DNA of 64,000 nt, from assembly GCA_023333565.1 (NCBI GenBank), contig JAJKFH010000115.1, forward strand, positions 1,240,001-1,304,000. The letters are read 5' to 3'. Shown here one piece after another: positions 13,201 to 25,200 of the stretch. The stretch comes from Puffinus mauretanicus (Eukaryota; Chordata; Aves; Procellariiformes; Procellariidae). Within the stretch, counting starts at the first letter, position 1. Each line of letters begins with the position of its first letter. Position numbers and translations under genes: made by a program. The notes beneath the pieces were generated by a model. The model was not told the origin of the DNA, did not search any database, and saw only the letters and a program-made list of their open reading frames with translations.

Positions 13201-16200
13201 GTAACAAAATAAAATTTCACTTAGCTTAGTTTGCTTGGAGTGGTTTTGCATTTTTCTGCCATTCAGAGATCCAGAGAGTTTTTTTCTTGCTGTTAACTAG
13301 TTACTTCCATCCAGCGGAAAAGGACTTGGGGTTGTTGGTTGACAGCCAGCTGAACATGAGCCGGCAGTGTGCCCAGGTGGCCAAGAAGGCCAATGGCATC
13401 CTGGCCTGTGTCAGAAATAGTGTGGCCAGCAGGAGCAGGGAGGTGATCGTGCCCCTGTACTCGGCACTGGTGAGGCCGCACCTCGAATACTGTGTTCAGT
13501 TCTGGGCCCCTCACTACAAGAAGGACATGGAGGTGCTGGAGCGTGTCCAGAGAAGGGCAAGGAAGCTGGTGAAGGGCCTGGAGCACAAGTCTTATGAGGA
13601 GCGGCTGAGGGAACTGGGGTTGTTTAGTCTGGAGAAGAGGAGGCTGAGGGGAGACCTCATCGCGCTCTACAACTACTTGAAAGGAGGTTGTAGCGAGTGG
13701 GTGTTGGTCTCTTCTCCCAAGTAACTAGCGATAGGACGAGAGGAAATGGCCTCAAGTTGTGCCAAGGGAGGTTTAGATTGGACATTAGGAGAAATTTCTT
13801 TACTGAAAGAGTGGTCAGGCCTTGGAACAGGCTGCCCAGGGAAGTGGTGGAGTCACCATCCCTGGAAGTATTTGAAAGATGTGTAGATGAGGCGCTTAGG
13901 GACATGTTTAGTGCTGAACCTGGCAGTCTTAGGTTAACGGTTGGACTCGATGATCTTAAAGATCTTTTCCAACCTAAATGATTCTATGATTACATTCCAG
14001 CTATGTGTTCAGTTCTCAAGAATTTTGCAGTCTTTTATTTAAACAGAAAGTATTGCCATTGGTTATTCTTCTCAGTGTTGTAACATTTACCAGTTTGTAT
14101 TTTTTGCTGTTCTTTCTTTAATGACATGCAGAAATCTATAACATCATTTATTCTGTAAATTATACATCTGCCTTTGTATGCTTGTTTTTCTTGCATCTTT
14201 CCACACTATACGCTCATCTTCTGTAATTGTACACATTCCTTTTTCTGAAATTAATAGTGGTAACCCTCAGATTTTCATTCCCTTAAAACATGTCATTCTT
14301 TTGAATATATTCATGTCATGTCACTAATGGGAATGATTAAAAGAACTGAAATTTGATATCAGTGTCACAAAAATGGTCACATACATAAAATTCTTTAAAT
14401 ACTGATGTTTCTCCTGTAGCTCTTACTTTTCACTCTTATGCAAAATTTTTGATATTGATATCATACTTGCTTGCACTACTGTACTGATAAACTATACTAT
14501 TTACTTATTTCAACCCAAATCCGAAGTCAATATTAGCGTAGAAATCCTGCTTTACAACACTGGAAGATGGAGACTTTTGTTGTTGCAACATAGAGTTAGT
14601 TAAATTTTTATTGAAATTTTCCCCAACAGAAAAACATTATCTGTTTCCTAGATGATCAAACAGCAACCTTTCTAATATTTTTTAGCACATTAAGCCAGGA
14701 AATGCCAGACTACAGCATTTCAAAAAGACCTTTGTTCTTCCTCAGAGGGAAATGAAGTAAGGCACTAATAACTGTGCTTGAAAATTAAGTAGCTACTGTT
14801 GTTTGGTGAAAGCTGGTTAAAGTGGTATAAAGTGCTTCTTCCCTAATGTTATGAGACAGAGGGCGAGTGGTCTTTCTTCATCTTTGGTACTAACCTAAAA
14901 CTGCAGGGTGTTATTGAGAATGTACAAACATACAGCATCGTATTCAGTCACAGCTTATTTGAAATGTGATGTTACTGATGACCAGACATTTTTTTACCTC
15001 ATTCAAAATACTTAAGTGGAAGACTGATTTTATGATTTATTTATTTAGTCTGGGTAGGGCTGTGTCCCCACTGTGATTATGCAGATGGACAAATCTGATT
15101 TAAGTGCTCTGATGATGAAAGTTAGGAAACTATGATTTTTTTTTTTTTTTCTTATTTAAACCAAAAGAGTAAAACCCAGTGTTGTGACAAATGGAAAGTG
15201 TTTGTATTTATAGCTTAGTCAGCTGAGTACTCTGCACACTGAAGTTGAATGCTTTTCCTTATTGCAATTGTTTTTTAGCATGCAATGATGCTTCCTGTCC
15301 TCACCCATCATGTCCGCTACCATCAGTGTCTGATGCATTTGGACAAATTGATAGGCTACACTTTTCGAGATAGGTGCTTGCTGCAGGTAAGTTATGAAAA
15401 AAATGAACTACTTGCTGGTTTATCTTCCTAATATTACTGAGTTTATCCATAATTCCGCCTGCTGTACAAACTTGAGAAATGCACTGCATTGCCACAGCTT
15501 GGACGTACTTGATTACTTGCACTGCAGATCTTTCAAAAGTTTCAGTTGTCCCAAGAGACTTCTAAATAGAGACATCTGTTGTGCCTGTAGGCATACACCT
15601 ACCTTTGCTCCAGTGGTAGCTCTGCATTTGCTTTAGATGTGTAGAAAAACAAATATATGCTTACTGAAAGACTGTCAGGTACATTACTCGTTATTTCCAT
15701 GTAAGTTCTTTTTTTAGATATTTGTGAAGAATATGATGTTATTCTGCAGATGAGCCTACATGCTTTGCTCCTTCCTTTAATAGTCCGTTGTTCCAAAAAA
15801 GAATAACTTAAGTGTTGGTTTTTTATTCTGCATTTATAGCTAGTGAAAAGGAATTTTCAAAATTCTGTTCAGCTCTTGATTTCTACAAGTACATGATGAA
15901 ATTTTTGCATTTACAAACACGGGCAGGAGCTGGAGAGGAGAATTTCTTATTTATTTTAAATGCATCCATGTCACATGACCAGTCATTTATGTAAGTGTTT
16001 ATTTGGAAGTGATCAACTCCAGAAGGCTGACTCTTGGCATGGTGGCCCCTTTTCTCTTCTGTTTTTTCTGAAGTTACTGAAGGGAAATCGAGACTTCTGT
16101 TTAGGATTTCCCCCTGAAATAAGCATCCTCTCTCTCCACTGACTGGGGCTGAGAAAGGTGAATTTTCTCTGAGTTCAAAACATGCAGTTTCTCTATGTGT

Positions 16201-19200
16201 TTGGAGACCTTACTCCCAAACTACTTTAAGCAGAGGCTTTTGGAGAAATCTTTTCTCATAGCTTCTTTGTTTTCTAGAAGTTGGTTTCCAGGGCTTGTCC
16301 TACTGTCGCAGATGAGTGATTTAGGTCGTTTAAAGAATCACCGTCAAAAGTACTAGCAAAAAGTGGTTTTAATAGGAATTTATAAAAGCGTGACCTAACA
16401 AAGTTCTATGGCAAGGTTCACTCTATCACTTACTACATGGATGAAACATACAAAGGAAAAATCGAGTTAAAATTCAGCTAGAATGATTTATACAGAAACT
16501 GACGACGCAAAAGGGTAAAGGAGACCCTCCCATTGAGTCACGATGTTCAGAGAAGACCCCCTTGCTTTCTAAACTCCTGGTGGAGCTTAGGTGCGGCTGG
16601 GTCCAATCTTAGTCTCAGACTTGGACAACGGTTTATGTCTAATATAAAGAGTAAGGAGACCCTCCCGATGAGTCATGAAATTCAGAGTAGACCCCCTTGC
16701 TTTCTAAACACCTGATGAAGCTTAGGTGCAGCTGGATCCAATCCTAGTCCCAGACTTGGTCAACAGTTTATGTCTAGTGGAAGAAATACAAAGAGTAAGG
16801 AAATCCTCCCGTTGAGTCACAAAATGCAGAGTAGACCCTTGCTTTCTAAACTCCTGATGGAGCTTAGATGCACCTGGATCCACTCCTAGTCCCAGACTTG
16901 GCCAGAGATGGCTAGACTTGGCTAGACTGCTGCTGTGTTTAGCAGCAGTCTAAGGTTCATTCACAGTTTTAAGGTGGATCACAAGATTGTAGCAGCACTT
17001 AAACATTGACTAATTTAACATTTAAAAAATGAGTCAATAGAATTTACTACAGTCCCAACAGTGACTTAATTACAGATTCGAGATGGCAATATTTATACTA
17101 TACTTGCTATCTGGTACCTAAATCAATTAACACATGCACACACAAAGATATATAAATGTACAAAGATACACCTGTTAAAAATTCCCCTTGAGTTCAGTGA
17201 AATATTCACTTCAAATGTCTCGGCATTTCTCAGCGGGCAAGGGTTGAGCCTCAAGGAGTGAAGGGTTTCAGCGCAGGTCCCATCGTCAGCTTTCGGCAGC
17301 GGTCCTCGGAACTTCGCAAACTTGAGAGTTTGTGAGGTCTGAGAGGCATCCCACTCAGAGGGAGATGCTGGCCGCAGCCCACTGTGGTCCAAGACAGCTC
17401 AAAGGTCCTCACTTAGGACCATCATTTATAGGGTCGCAAGATGATTGGCTTTAGTCATCCGTAAATTTCCATCCTGGCCACAATCCGGGTCGGTAATTAC
17501 AGAATTCTCAAAATTCCAGTAACGATGGTACTGTCCCACTCAAGCTACCGTCCGGGTAAGGAATGTTCCAAGGCTGTCAGGGGATGATGAATTATTCCCG
17601 TTTTCATTCCCCACCTTGGCCAGGCAACAAGAGTTCCTGGTACGGTCAGTGCCGCTCCCCATCTTAGCCATGCAAGAGTTCCTGGTACGGTCAAGGGACA
17701 CTTAACCGCCCAACTCATTACACAAAGGCCAAGGCCTAACGGGAATTCCTGAGGTCGTAGACCAGCCCAGGAGAGAGGGGCAGATGCACCACCACACCTA
17801 CTGAAAGTTACTTTAAGCATTGAGCATCTTGTAGGATTTATTTGTTCACAGGCTGTCTTAGTTTTAATATGAAAGATAAAAATGCAGTGATGGAAATCTT
17901 CAAAATGTTGAGACCAAACGCACAAACCAAAAAGCAAATTGCAGTCGAAAAAGGGAGAAATCATAAAATCAAGTGCGTCAGCATTAGTCAAATTAATGTT
18001 TAGTTATAACAAAAGTACTTTTTAATGCTTGATCCCTGTGCAAATTTATTTAAAACCTCCAAACTTGTTCCAGAAGAGAAAGAGCTTTTTAAAAATGTGT
18101 ATAGCACCAGTCACCTACTTAAGCATAGGCAATATTAGATGTATAATTTTGCATTGATTTTTTACCTGTTTCATCATGATGTATTCTTTTTAAAGTACAG
18201 ACTGGGCAAGAAAGATTACGCTAATTTAACTATTCAGAGAAGTTGTAATGTGTCATCCAGTTCAGATGGAGCAGAAGTTGAGAATGTGCAATTATGACAA
18301 ACTCAATAATATTAGTGAGGAATTAAAAAGGACTTGGAGAAGGTTCTTATTGTTGATTAAATGTAATTTTGCTCTTTAAAATAATTAAAATGAACTTCTC
18401 TAAGTCTTGTGTTTGGAAAGCCACAGACAATGTTTGAATGAACTACTGGAATGTCTTTGCTCACAGCCTGCAGCACCAGTCCTGCAAGTGTTTCAGAAGT
18501 AACTTTCTGCAGCTTGAATTTGCCAGCGTATCTCTCGTTTTATATACGAGGTGTGTGTACACATGCACTTATATGCGCATAATATTTTTAGGTGTGTATG
18601 TGTAAAGAAAGAGAAAATGCATGAGTTTGCAGGGTGGAGGCATAAAAGCTATCTGTAGTTCTACTTACTGCAGCCATTTTTGTAGTGGTGGTGTCAGCAG
18701 CAGAGTAAGCTTTTGATAATGCTAGGTGGTACAAGTGTAAAACAGAAGACCAATCCTGCCATTGCTGTTCACTTCCAATTGAAGAGTGGCCCTGTATAGT
18801 CATGAGAGAAAGAGTTCTTCTGTGAATAACCACGCCAGAGATAATATACTTGTTTGTTGTTGTTTGGTTTTTTGAAGTAGGGAAGTTTTATAGATATTTA
18901 AATAACCTAAATCAAATATGTGAATCATTGAGAAGCTCTTTTAGTTGTTCGTATTTTTAATATGAATATTTATGCTGCAATGTTAGAGTGAATGTATGTT
19001 TAAATAAGCAAATGTATTGAAATCAGGTCAGAAAAAACTGGTAAGCAAAACTCTTAGGGCAAATTGACAGTTCATGCTTTTTCTTTTCTAAACTAATTTT
19101 TCTTTAAAGAAAAAAAAACTGTTGAAAGTTAATTAGTTAAACTGATGATTGGGCATAAATGTTGCTTCATTCTGACATCTGAAAAGTACATCGTACATGT

Positions 19201-22200
19201 AAATTGCTGGAACCAAGCTACTAATTGACGACATCACTTTGTAGCCTTTCTTCAGACTAAAAAATAACAATTATTAGCTACCAGTCTAAGATTTCTTTTT
19301 TCTTACATTTGCAAAAATACATCTAAGACTTTTTTTGCTGTATGTGCTACATTATAGCTTGCCATGACTCATCCAAGCCATCACTTAAACTTTGGAATGA
19401 ATCCGGATCATGCCAGAAATTCCTTGTCCAACTGTGGGATTCGACAGCCAAAGTATGGAGATAGAAAAGTTCACCATATGCACATGAGAAAAAAAGGTAT
19501 GCTGTTACACCACTACCATTTTTCTCTCACCTCACACTTAATCAGTAAGAAAACCTTTTGTCCATTATTATTTCATTGGCCATTGTTCTTCTGAGAGATC
19601 CCTTCAGTGGAGGATTTCAATGGTTATACACAGACACCAGTGAGACCTTTCTAAAAGACTGGATTTTGCAAATTAATCAACAAGTAAAGAGCTGAGAAAA
19701 AGCAAGGATAATAAATGGGAGGATGTATTTTCTTTGATTTTTGGCAAGTATTGTTTTCTTAATTTGCTGCTCAAGATGGTGAGCAAACTGGAGGATATTT
19801 TCTAAAAATGTCTTACTAACGTGAAAATATGTGGTCTGTCTGCTGCAGAATATTCCTTACCCCTTAAAAGTATATTCAGCTGTAATGAAGTAAATTGTTT
19901 ATTGTTTATGTAATGTTTGGAATGTCTTTTTCATGCAAAGGTGGTATTTTTATCTGGCTCTGAATGCAAAAATACAGTAGTATTGTAATGGGACTGCGGT
20001 CAGTAAGGCAGAGAGCATCTGTCAGGATTATACTTGCTGTAAGTAAACCCTGTAAATAATAGGATGATCTTGTGTACAGCAATTAGAAAGTAACATTTTG
20101 AGTAATTATTTTCTAAGCCTGTTCGAATTGAATTAGTGGTGGTTTATTTAATAGTGCATTGTTTATATTTCTAGGGATAAACACCCTGATAAATATTATG
20201 TCCCGTTTGGGACAGGATGATCCAGCTCCTTCAAGGTAATGAAAATAATTGTTTGCAAGTAGGGAAGCTGTTGCAGAGGGAGATGTTTACTAGAAACAAC
20301 CAACTTACTGTCAGCAACAGCTCTGGCAAATAGTTGAAATGAAAAGTCATTTTGAATTGGCTTTTATATTATGAAGATGTGCTGAACCTCCATTAGCAGT
20401 GACATAGTAAATGTTTGGTCATGCCTGCAGAAAACTCCTGAGGAAGGTTTTAACAGATAATTCTATCATTTTTGTTTATCCTTGAAATGAGGAGGGCTAA
20501 AAGGCTGCCTTTTTGCTTTCTGCAGACTAAAAAATAAGATTTGTTGTTATTGTTATCATTGCTATAAATTGGATTCTTCATCACGTTTCCTCACAGTAGC
20601 ACCTTCCTGGCATGTCACCTTGTTAACATGAGTGTGATACAGAACGTGGGCTTTACTGATTTACTGGTTCAACTTAGACATATGCAGAAACCATTAATGT
20701 TGTGATGTAATAATCCTTAAATGACCACTAAGAATTCTGTACAAATAAATAATGTTTAAGATGTGGTTTATAGCCACAGGCACCATATTTAGCCAAAGTG
20801 AAAAAACAAAGCTAATAGGGCTAATACAAGAAACAGTTGCATGTGAAATCTAAATGCATGAACTAGAGGGCAGAGTGTATTTTAGTTAACTAGTGCTATA
20901 ACTGGGCCTTTTAAGAGTCATCATTTTGGAGGAAGCTCAGGAATGGGAGAAGTTGAATTCTGAATAATTAGTGCTGCAGTGTTCCCCAAATGCTGTTTAG
21001 CTAGACCATGCCCTTTTCTTTGAGAGTCAGCCTCAAGCTTATTTCAGCCCTCTTCAGGTAATGTGAGATAAGGCTAAATTGCATTTATTTGCACGAAATA
21101 ACACAGAAATACAAAATCCACTTCTGAGAGATTTGTGTTTTCTGCTATGTTGCCACACAGAGGAGTTGTAGTTTTGCTCACAGATTATTGTATTACACAG
21201 CAGAGGTACTTGAATTCTTTCAGCTCATAAGAAAGGCCTGCTATTTCAGAAATTAGACTAACTATGTAATTGGTAGGAGAGTGCAAATTACAATAAAAGC
21301 TGTCAAATACTTGAGAAGGATCTTCTGGATTAAAAAAAGAAAATCCTGGGGCAATGGCCTTGATTCTGTTACAATCATGTGTAAAGTCAAAATGGTGCTA
21401 CTTATATGCTTTGATATGTAGAGCAGAAATTTGTACATGGAATCATAGAATCATTAAGGTTGGAAAAGACTTCTAAGATCATCAAGTCCAACTATCAACC
21501 CAACACCACCATGCCCACTAAACCATGTCCCTAAGCGCCTCATCTACACGTCTTTCAAATACTTCCAGGGATGGTGACTCAACCACTTCCCTGGGCAGCC
21601 TGTTGCAAGGCCTGACCACTCTTTCAGTAAAGAAATTTTTGCTAATGTTCAATCTAAACCTCCCTTGGCGCAACTTGAGGCCATTTCCTCAAGAAATATT
21701 TGAAGACAAACTCCCGTTCTTTTTCAGCTGCTGTGTTCTGTTAGTCCTTTGTTATGTAAGCAGGCAGAGAGCTTGGAGGAAATGAAACTTTATGCAAAAC
21801 AAAGGAAAATCAGGAGCAGTGATAGAAGAAAAGGAAAACACAGGAAAGATAAGATTGTACTAGCTTAATGGCATCTTTGAATGCATCTTCTTGTACAGCC
21901 ATTTTTTCTTTTGAGCTCGAAGGAAGTTATAGAAAACAGGGCATTTAAAGGTGCTATGAAAAATTAAAGCTCCCTTGTAGCTCTGCCATACCAATGAATC
22001 TGTTGCAGAGTCATCACACCCTGCAGGTGTTGATGTTAATTACGTACACATCCCTAGTTGCAGGCACAAGACTGAAGACCGGCTATTTGTTTCAATCACC
22101 TGGTGCCCACTGATGGACAAAGAAACCCAACCTCAGTGCCAATCAATGGTACTGTTTCCTTTCTCCTTTTGTTAAGCTCTGACAATAGCTCAGAATCGAA

Positions 22201-25200
22201 CGTATGAAAATTTCAAAGGTGGTGGTGTCAGTCCTGAGTTTCAAGATTCATGTAGTTGTTATTCTGTTTTGGAAAGGATTGTAACCCAGAGAGGGTGGGG
22301 GAGGCTGCAAGAATGTCTAGCATGGTTGATTAGCAATCAACTCTGATTTGTTTTATTTTAATTGTATTGTGTAAATAACCAGCATGTGTTACTTAGCTGA
22401 TAGTAAACCTTAAAATGCCTTTTTCAGGATTAACCACAACGAGCGTTTAGAATTTCTGGGAGATGCTGTGGTGGAGTTCTTAACGAGGTAAATGGGAAAT
22501 TCTTCAACAGTCCTCATCTTTGTATGTTTTTGTCATACCATTGGGCTTATTAAGCTTTGCAGTGTCTACTTTATGACTGTGTATGTTTGCAGTCCTGCCT
22601 GATATTTAAAGCTGCACATTTGCGTACAGCTCTTTGAAAATTCCTTCAGTGCTGATGATACAACAAGGAAGATTACAAAAGGAAAAGCTGGAGTTTCGGT
22701 TTCATGGAGTGGAATTTTAAGTTGATTGGGTTTAGAGATTATTCAGCTACAGACGAGTTGAACTTTGTACCCTTTTTTTAAAGGAAAGATATTTTATGGA
22801 TTCTTTTTCTCTAGTTGCAAGTTAAAAGCATTTATTGGTAATATTGAATGTGTTGCAGTTCTTACATTTCTAGTTATTAGGGCTGTAGCTTGCATAATGT
22901 CTGTATGTAAATCATAGTTGAGCACAAATGTAATTTATTTAGAAGTAATAACAAAAAAACATGGTTCATCAAAAATTGTTCCAGTTTTGGTCTGTTTTGA
23001 GTATTCTGAAATCAGTGAACAATACAGATATGATCAGTTATCTCCATTGGCCTCTCTCACCTGAGCGCTAGAAGCAGGCAGTTTGCACAAAATAAAGATT
23101 ATAATCCATTTTCAGCTGCTTTGTTCTCCTGTTTTTAATAGGGGATTAGTCTTGTTTACTGTAAAGCTTCTCTTTAAGCAAGTTCGTTATATGAATAACA
23201 AAACTGCCCTTACATCTCCATTCTCTACTAACCTCTACTAGCCATTAGCTACTGCGTATTAAAAGCTATTAGTCTATAAAGGTCTCCACTGCCCTTAAAA
23301 CCCATGGCCTTTTCTCTCATACAAAAGTACAGGCTGAAAAGATGGAAGACTTGCTGATTAAAATGTCTTGCATTTTTCATTGTCATTGTTCATCAACCAT
23401 CAGTTGACTTTCTGAGCTAACTTTTGTCTCTTAGCTACATTTCTCTTCAATAGAGCACATAAGCATATTTAAGTCTGAATTTTTTTTCTGACTCTCTTTA
23501 GTTCAGATCTCTGCTTTTGTGAATTATGATGCTTGATTAGATTGCCTCTAAGTTTAATAGTACTTTTTGTCCTTAAATAATCTTGTATCCATCTGCACTT
23601 TTCTCCCTGTGTACTCTAATAATTAGTGCCATCCACTGCCCTGTTTGTGAGATGTTGAAAACCCTCTCTGTATGAACTTCTTTCCGACATGGGTTAGGTA
23701 GTCATATATGAAGATATTCAGAATCATTTATCCGTTACTCAGATCTTGGTTGGATCACTGAATTACTTTTTTTGTTTTGTTTCTGTTTTATGAAGGATCT
23801 TACTTGCATGATGACAAATACCATTAAAAGCAGTTGAAAGCCTGTGATTTTTACTCTTTTTTTTTTTTTTTAGTGTCTTCACACATTTGATAAATACAGA
23901 CTGTTGAGTTCTGTTCTTTGGCTCCGTTAGCATCTATTAAAGTACTGTAAGAAACTTGTAAAACAAATATCCTGAGTGGTGGTCCAGCCTGAACCACTGG
24001 TATCATCTTAAAGCACTGCGTACCTGCGGCTCGGAGTTTCTCAAGGCTGACGCTTCCCTCGTGCTTTATTCCTCAGCATCCTCTAGGTGTCAACCTTGCT
24101 GAACCCACTGCTGCTGATAGATAGAAACCTTCAGCTGAGGGAAGTGCATGTCGTTGCAGAGATTTAGACATTATGTGCTGCCCAGTAGAGAAACAGCACT
24201 CTTCCTCCCCTGCTGCCAATGCTGTCCAGTCAAATATTATTGAGCATGGGGTTAATGTTTGTTTCTTTACCTTACTTCAAGCTGAGTTGCCACCTTGGGA
24301 AGGGACCTGTGTTACCAGCTAGGATCTGAGGGAAAGGCACTGTTCCCTAGAGGCACACGTGGTTCATCTTTAACCAAATGCTGACAGCATCTGATTTGAT
24401 TTTTGTTTTGCCAGTGTCCACTTGTACTACCTGTTTCCCACTCTGGAGGAAGGAGGATTAGCTACATACCGCACTGCCATCGTACAGAACCAACACCTGG
24501 CCATGTTGGCTAAGGTACAGTTTTATACGTCTCTGTATTTGACACCCATAGGTAGGATACTGTTAGTGCATGGATTGCTTCTTGGGGGATCTGCCTGCTT
24601 TGAACATCGGTGTCTTTGCCATGTTTTCTGTACGAGATTTGGGATACAGGAACTCTTTTCAGTTTGAAAGTAGGTTTTAAATATGAAGTAGGACTTAGTG
24701 TTTTTTCCAAAGCATGTTTTTAGGAGGAGTAATTTTTGCAGGCAGAAGGATAAGTTTTTAGGATGCTTATGTTGAAGGTGAGTCTATATTTACCGTTAAA
24801 TTGCACAGGTAATGAAGCTGATAGTAGAAATTTAGTGAAGAAAAAGAAACAAACTGGTTGTTTATAAAAGGACTTCCTGATAGAATGTGTAGGGAGAACA
24901 TGGCAGCAGGTGGTAGAGAAAGTGGTGAAAAAATCATTTTGTCTGCTCCCTAACCTGTGCAGTCATTTTCAGATTTGCTGTGAACTGTGGAAGAGACATA
25001 TATTAGAAAGGCTTTTGGTGATAATTTGTATTACCTCAGGGGAAAAATTGAAATGCCTCTGAATTTTCTTTCATTTAATTCTGTGAATGACAGAGCTTTT
25101 TACATTTCCACATGATACTGGGGGGCGGGAATATGATATGGAAAGTTGATTAAGACTCTATTTGTAGATAATTTTGTATTCCCTTAGTCATATTTGATTT

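Larger units (their letters stand above)
16304..17796 (-). mobile_element. Solo LTR of an endogenous retrovirus, antisense to DROSHA
   Basis: A 1493-bp block starting TG and ending CA is flanked on both sides by the same 5 bp, CCTAC (16299-16303 and 17797-17801). That is a textbook LTR insertion with target duplication. No internal coding or second LTR exists, so it is a solo LTR left by recombination. Orientation is taken from a CCAAT box (ATTGG on + at 17444-17448) followed by TATAAA (TTTATA on + at 17425-17430), which read on the minus strand. A TATATAAA on the + strand at 17149-17156 leaves some doubt about orientation. It contains three tandem copies of about 140 bp and a perfect hairpin, listed separately. 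Base composition is richer in GC than the surrounding intron. Confidence 0.9.
15387..19357 (+). other. DROSHA intron W4-W5
   Basis: Holds a complete antisense solo LTR (16304-17796). The flanks are AT-rich unique sequence. The tail has a short run of alternating purines and pyrimidines near 18550-18600. Confidence 0.85.

Noticed and set aside
17545..17991. Antisense 148-codon open frame overlapping the LTR edge
   Set aside because: It crosses the LTR boundary at 17796 into flanking intron, so it is not a single coding unit; LTRs are non-coding.
18588..18833. Antisense 81-codon open frame
   Set aside because: Chance frame in intron; no recognisable motif and no flanking gene signals.
21525..21785. 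+ strand open frame starting [10 protein letters not shown]
   Set aside because: It is the reverse-strand shadow of the CR1 3' end; the same peptide appears antisense in the CR1 at 13657-13905.
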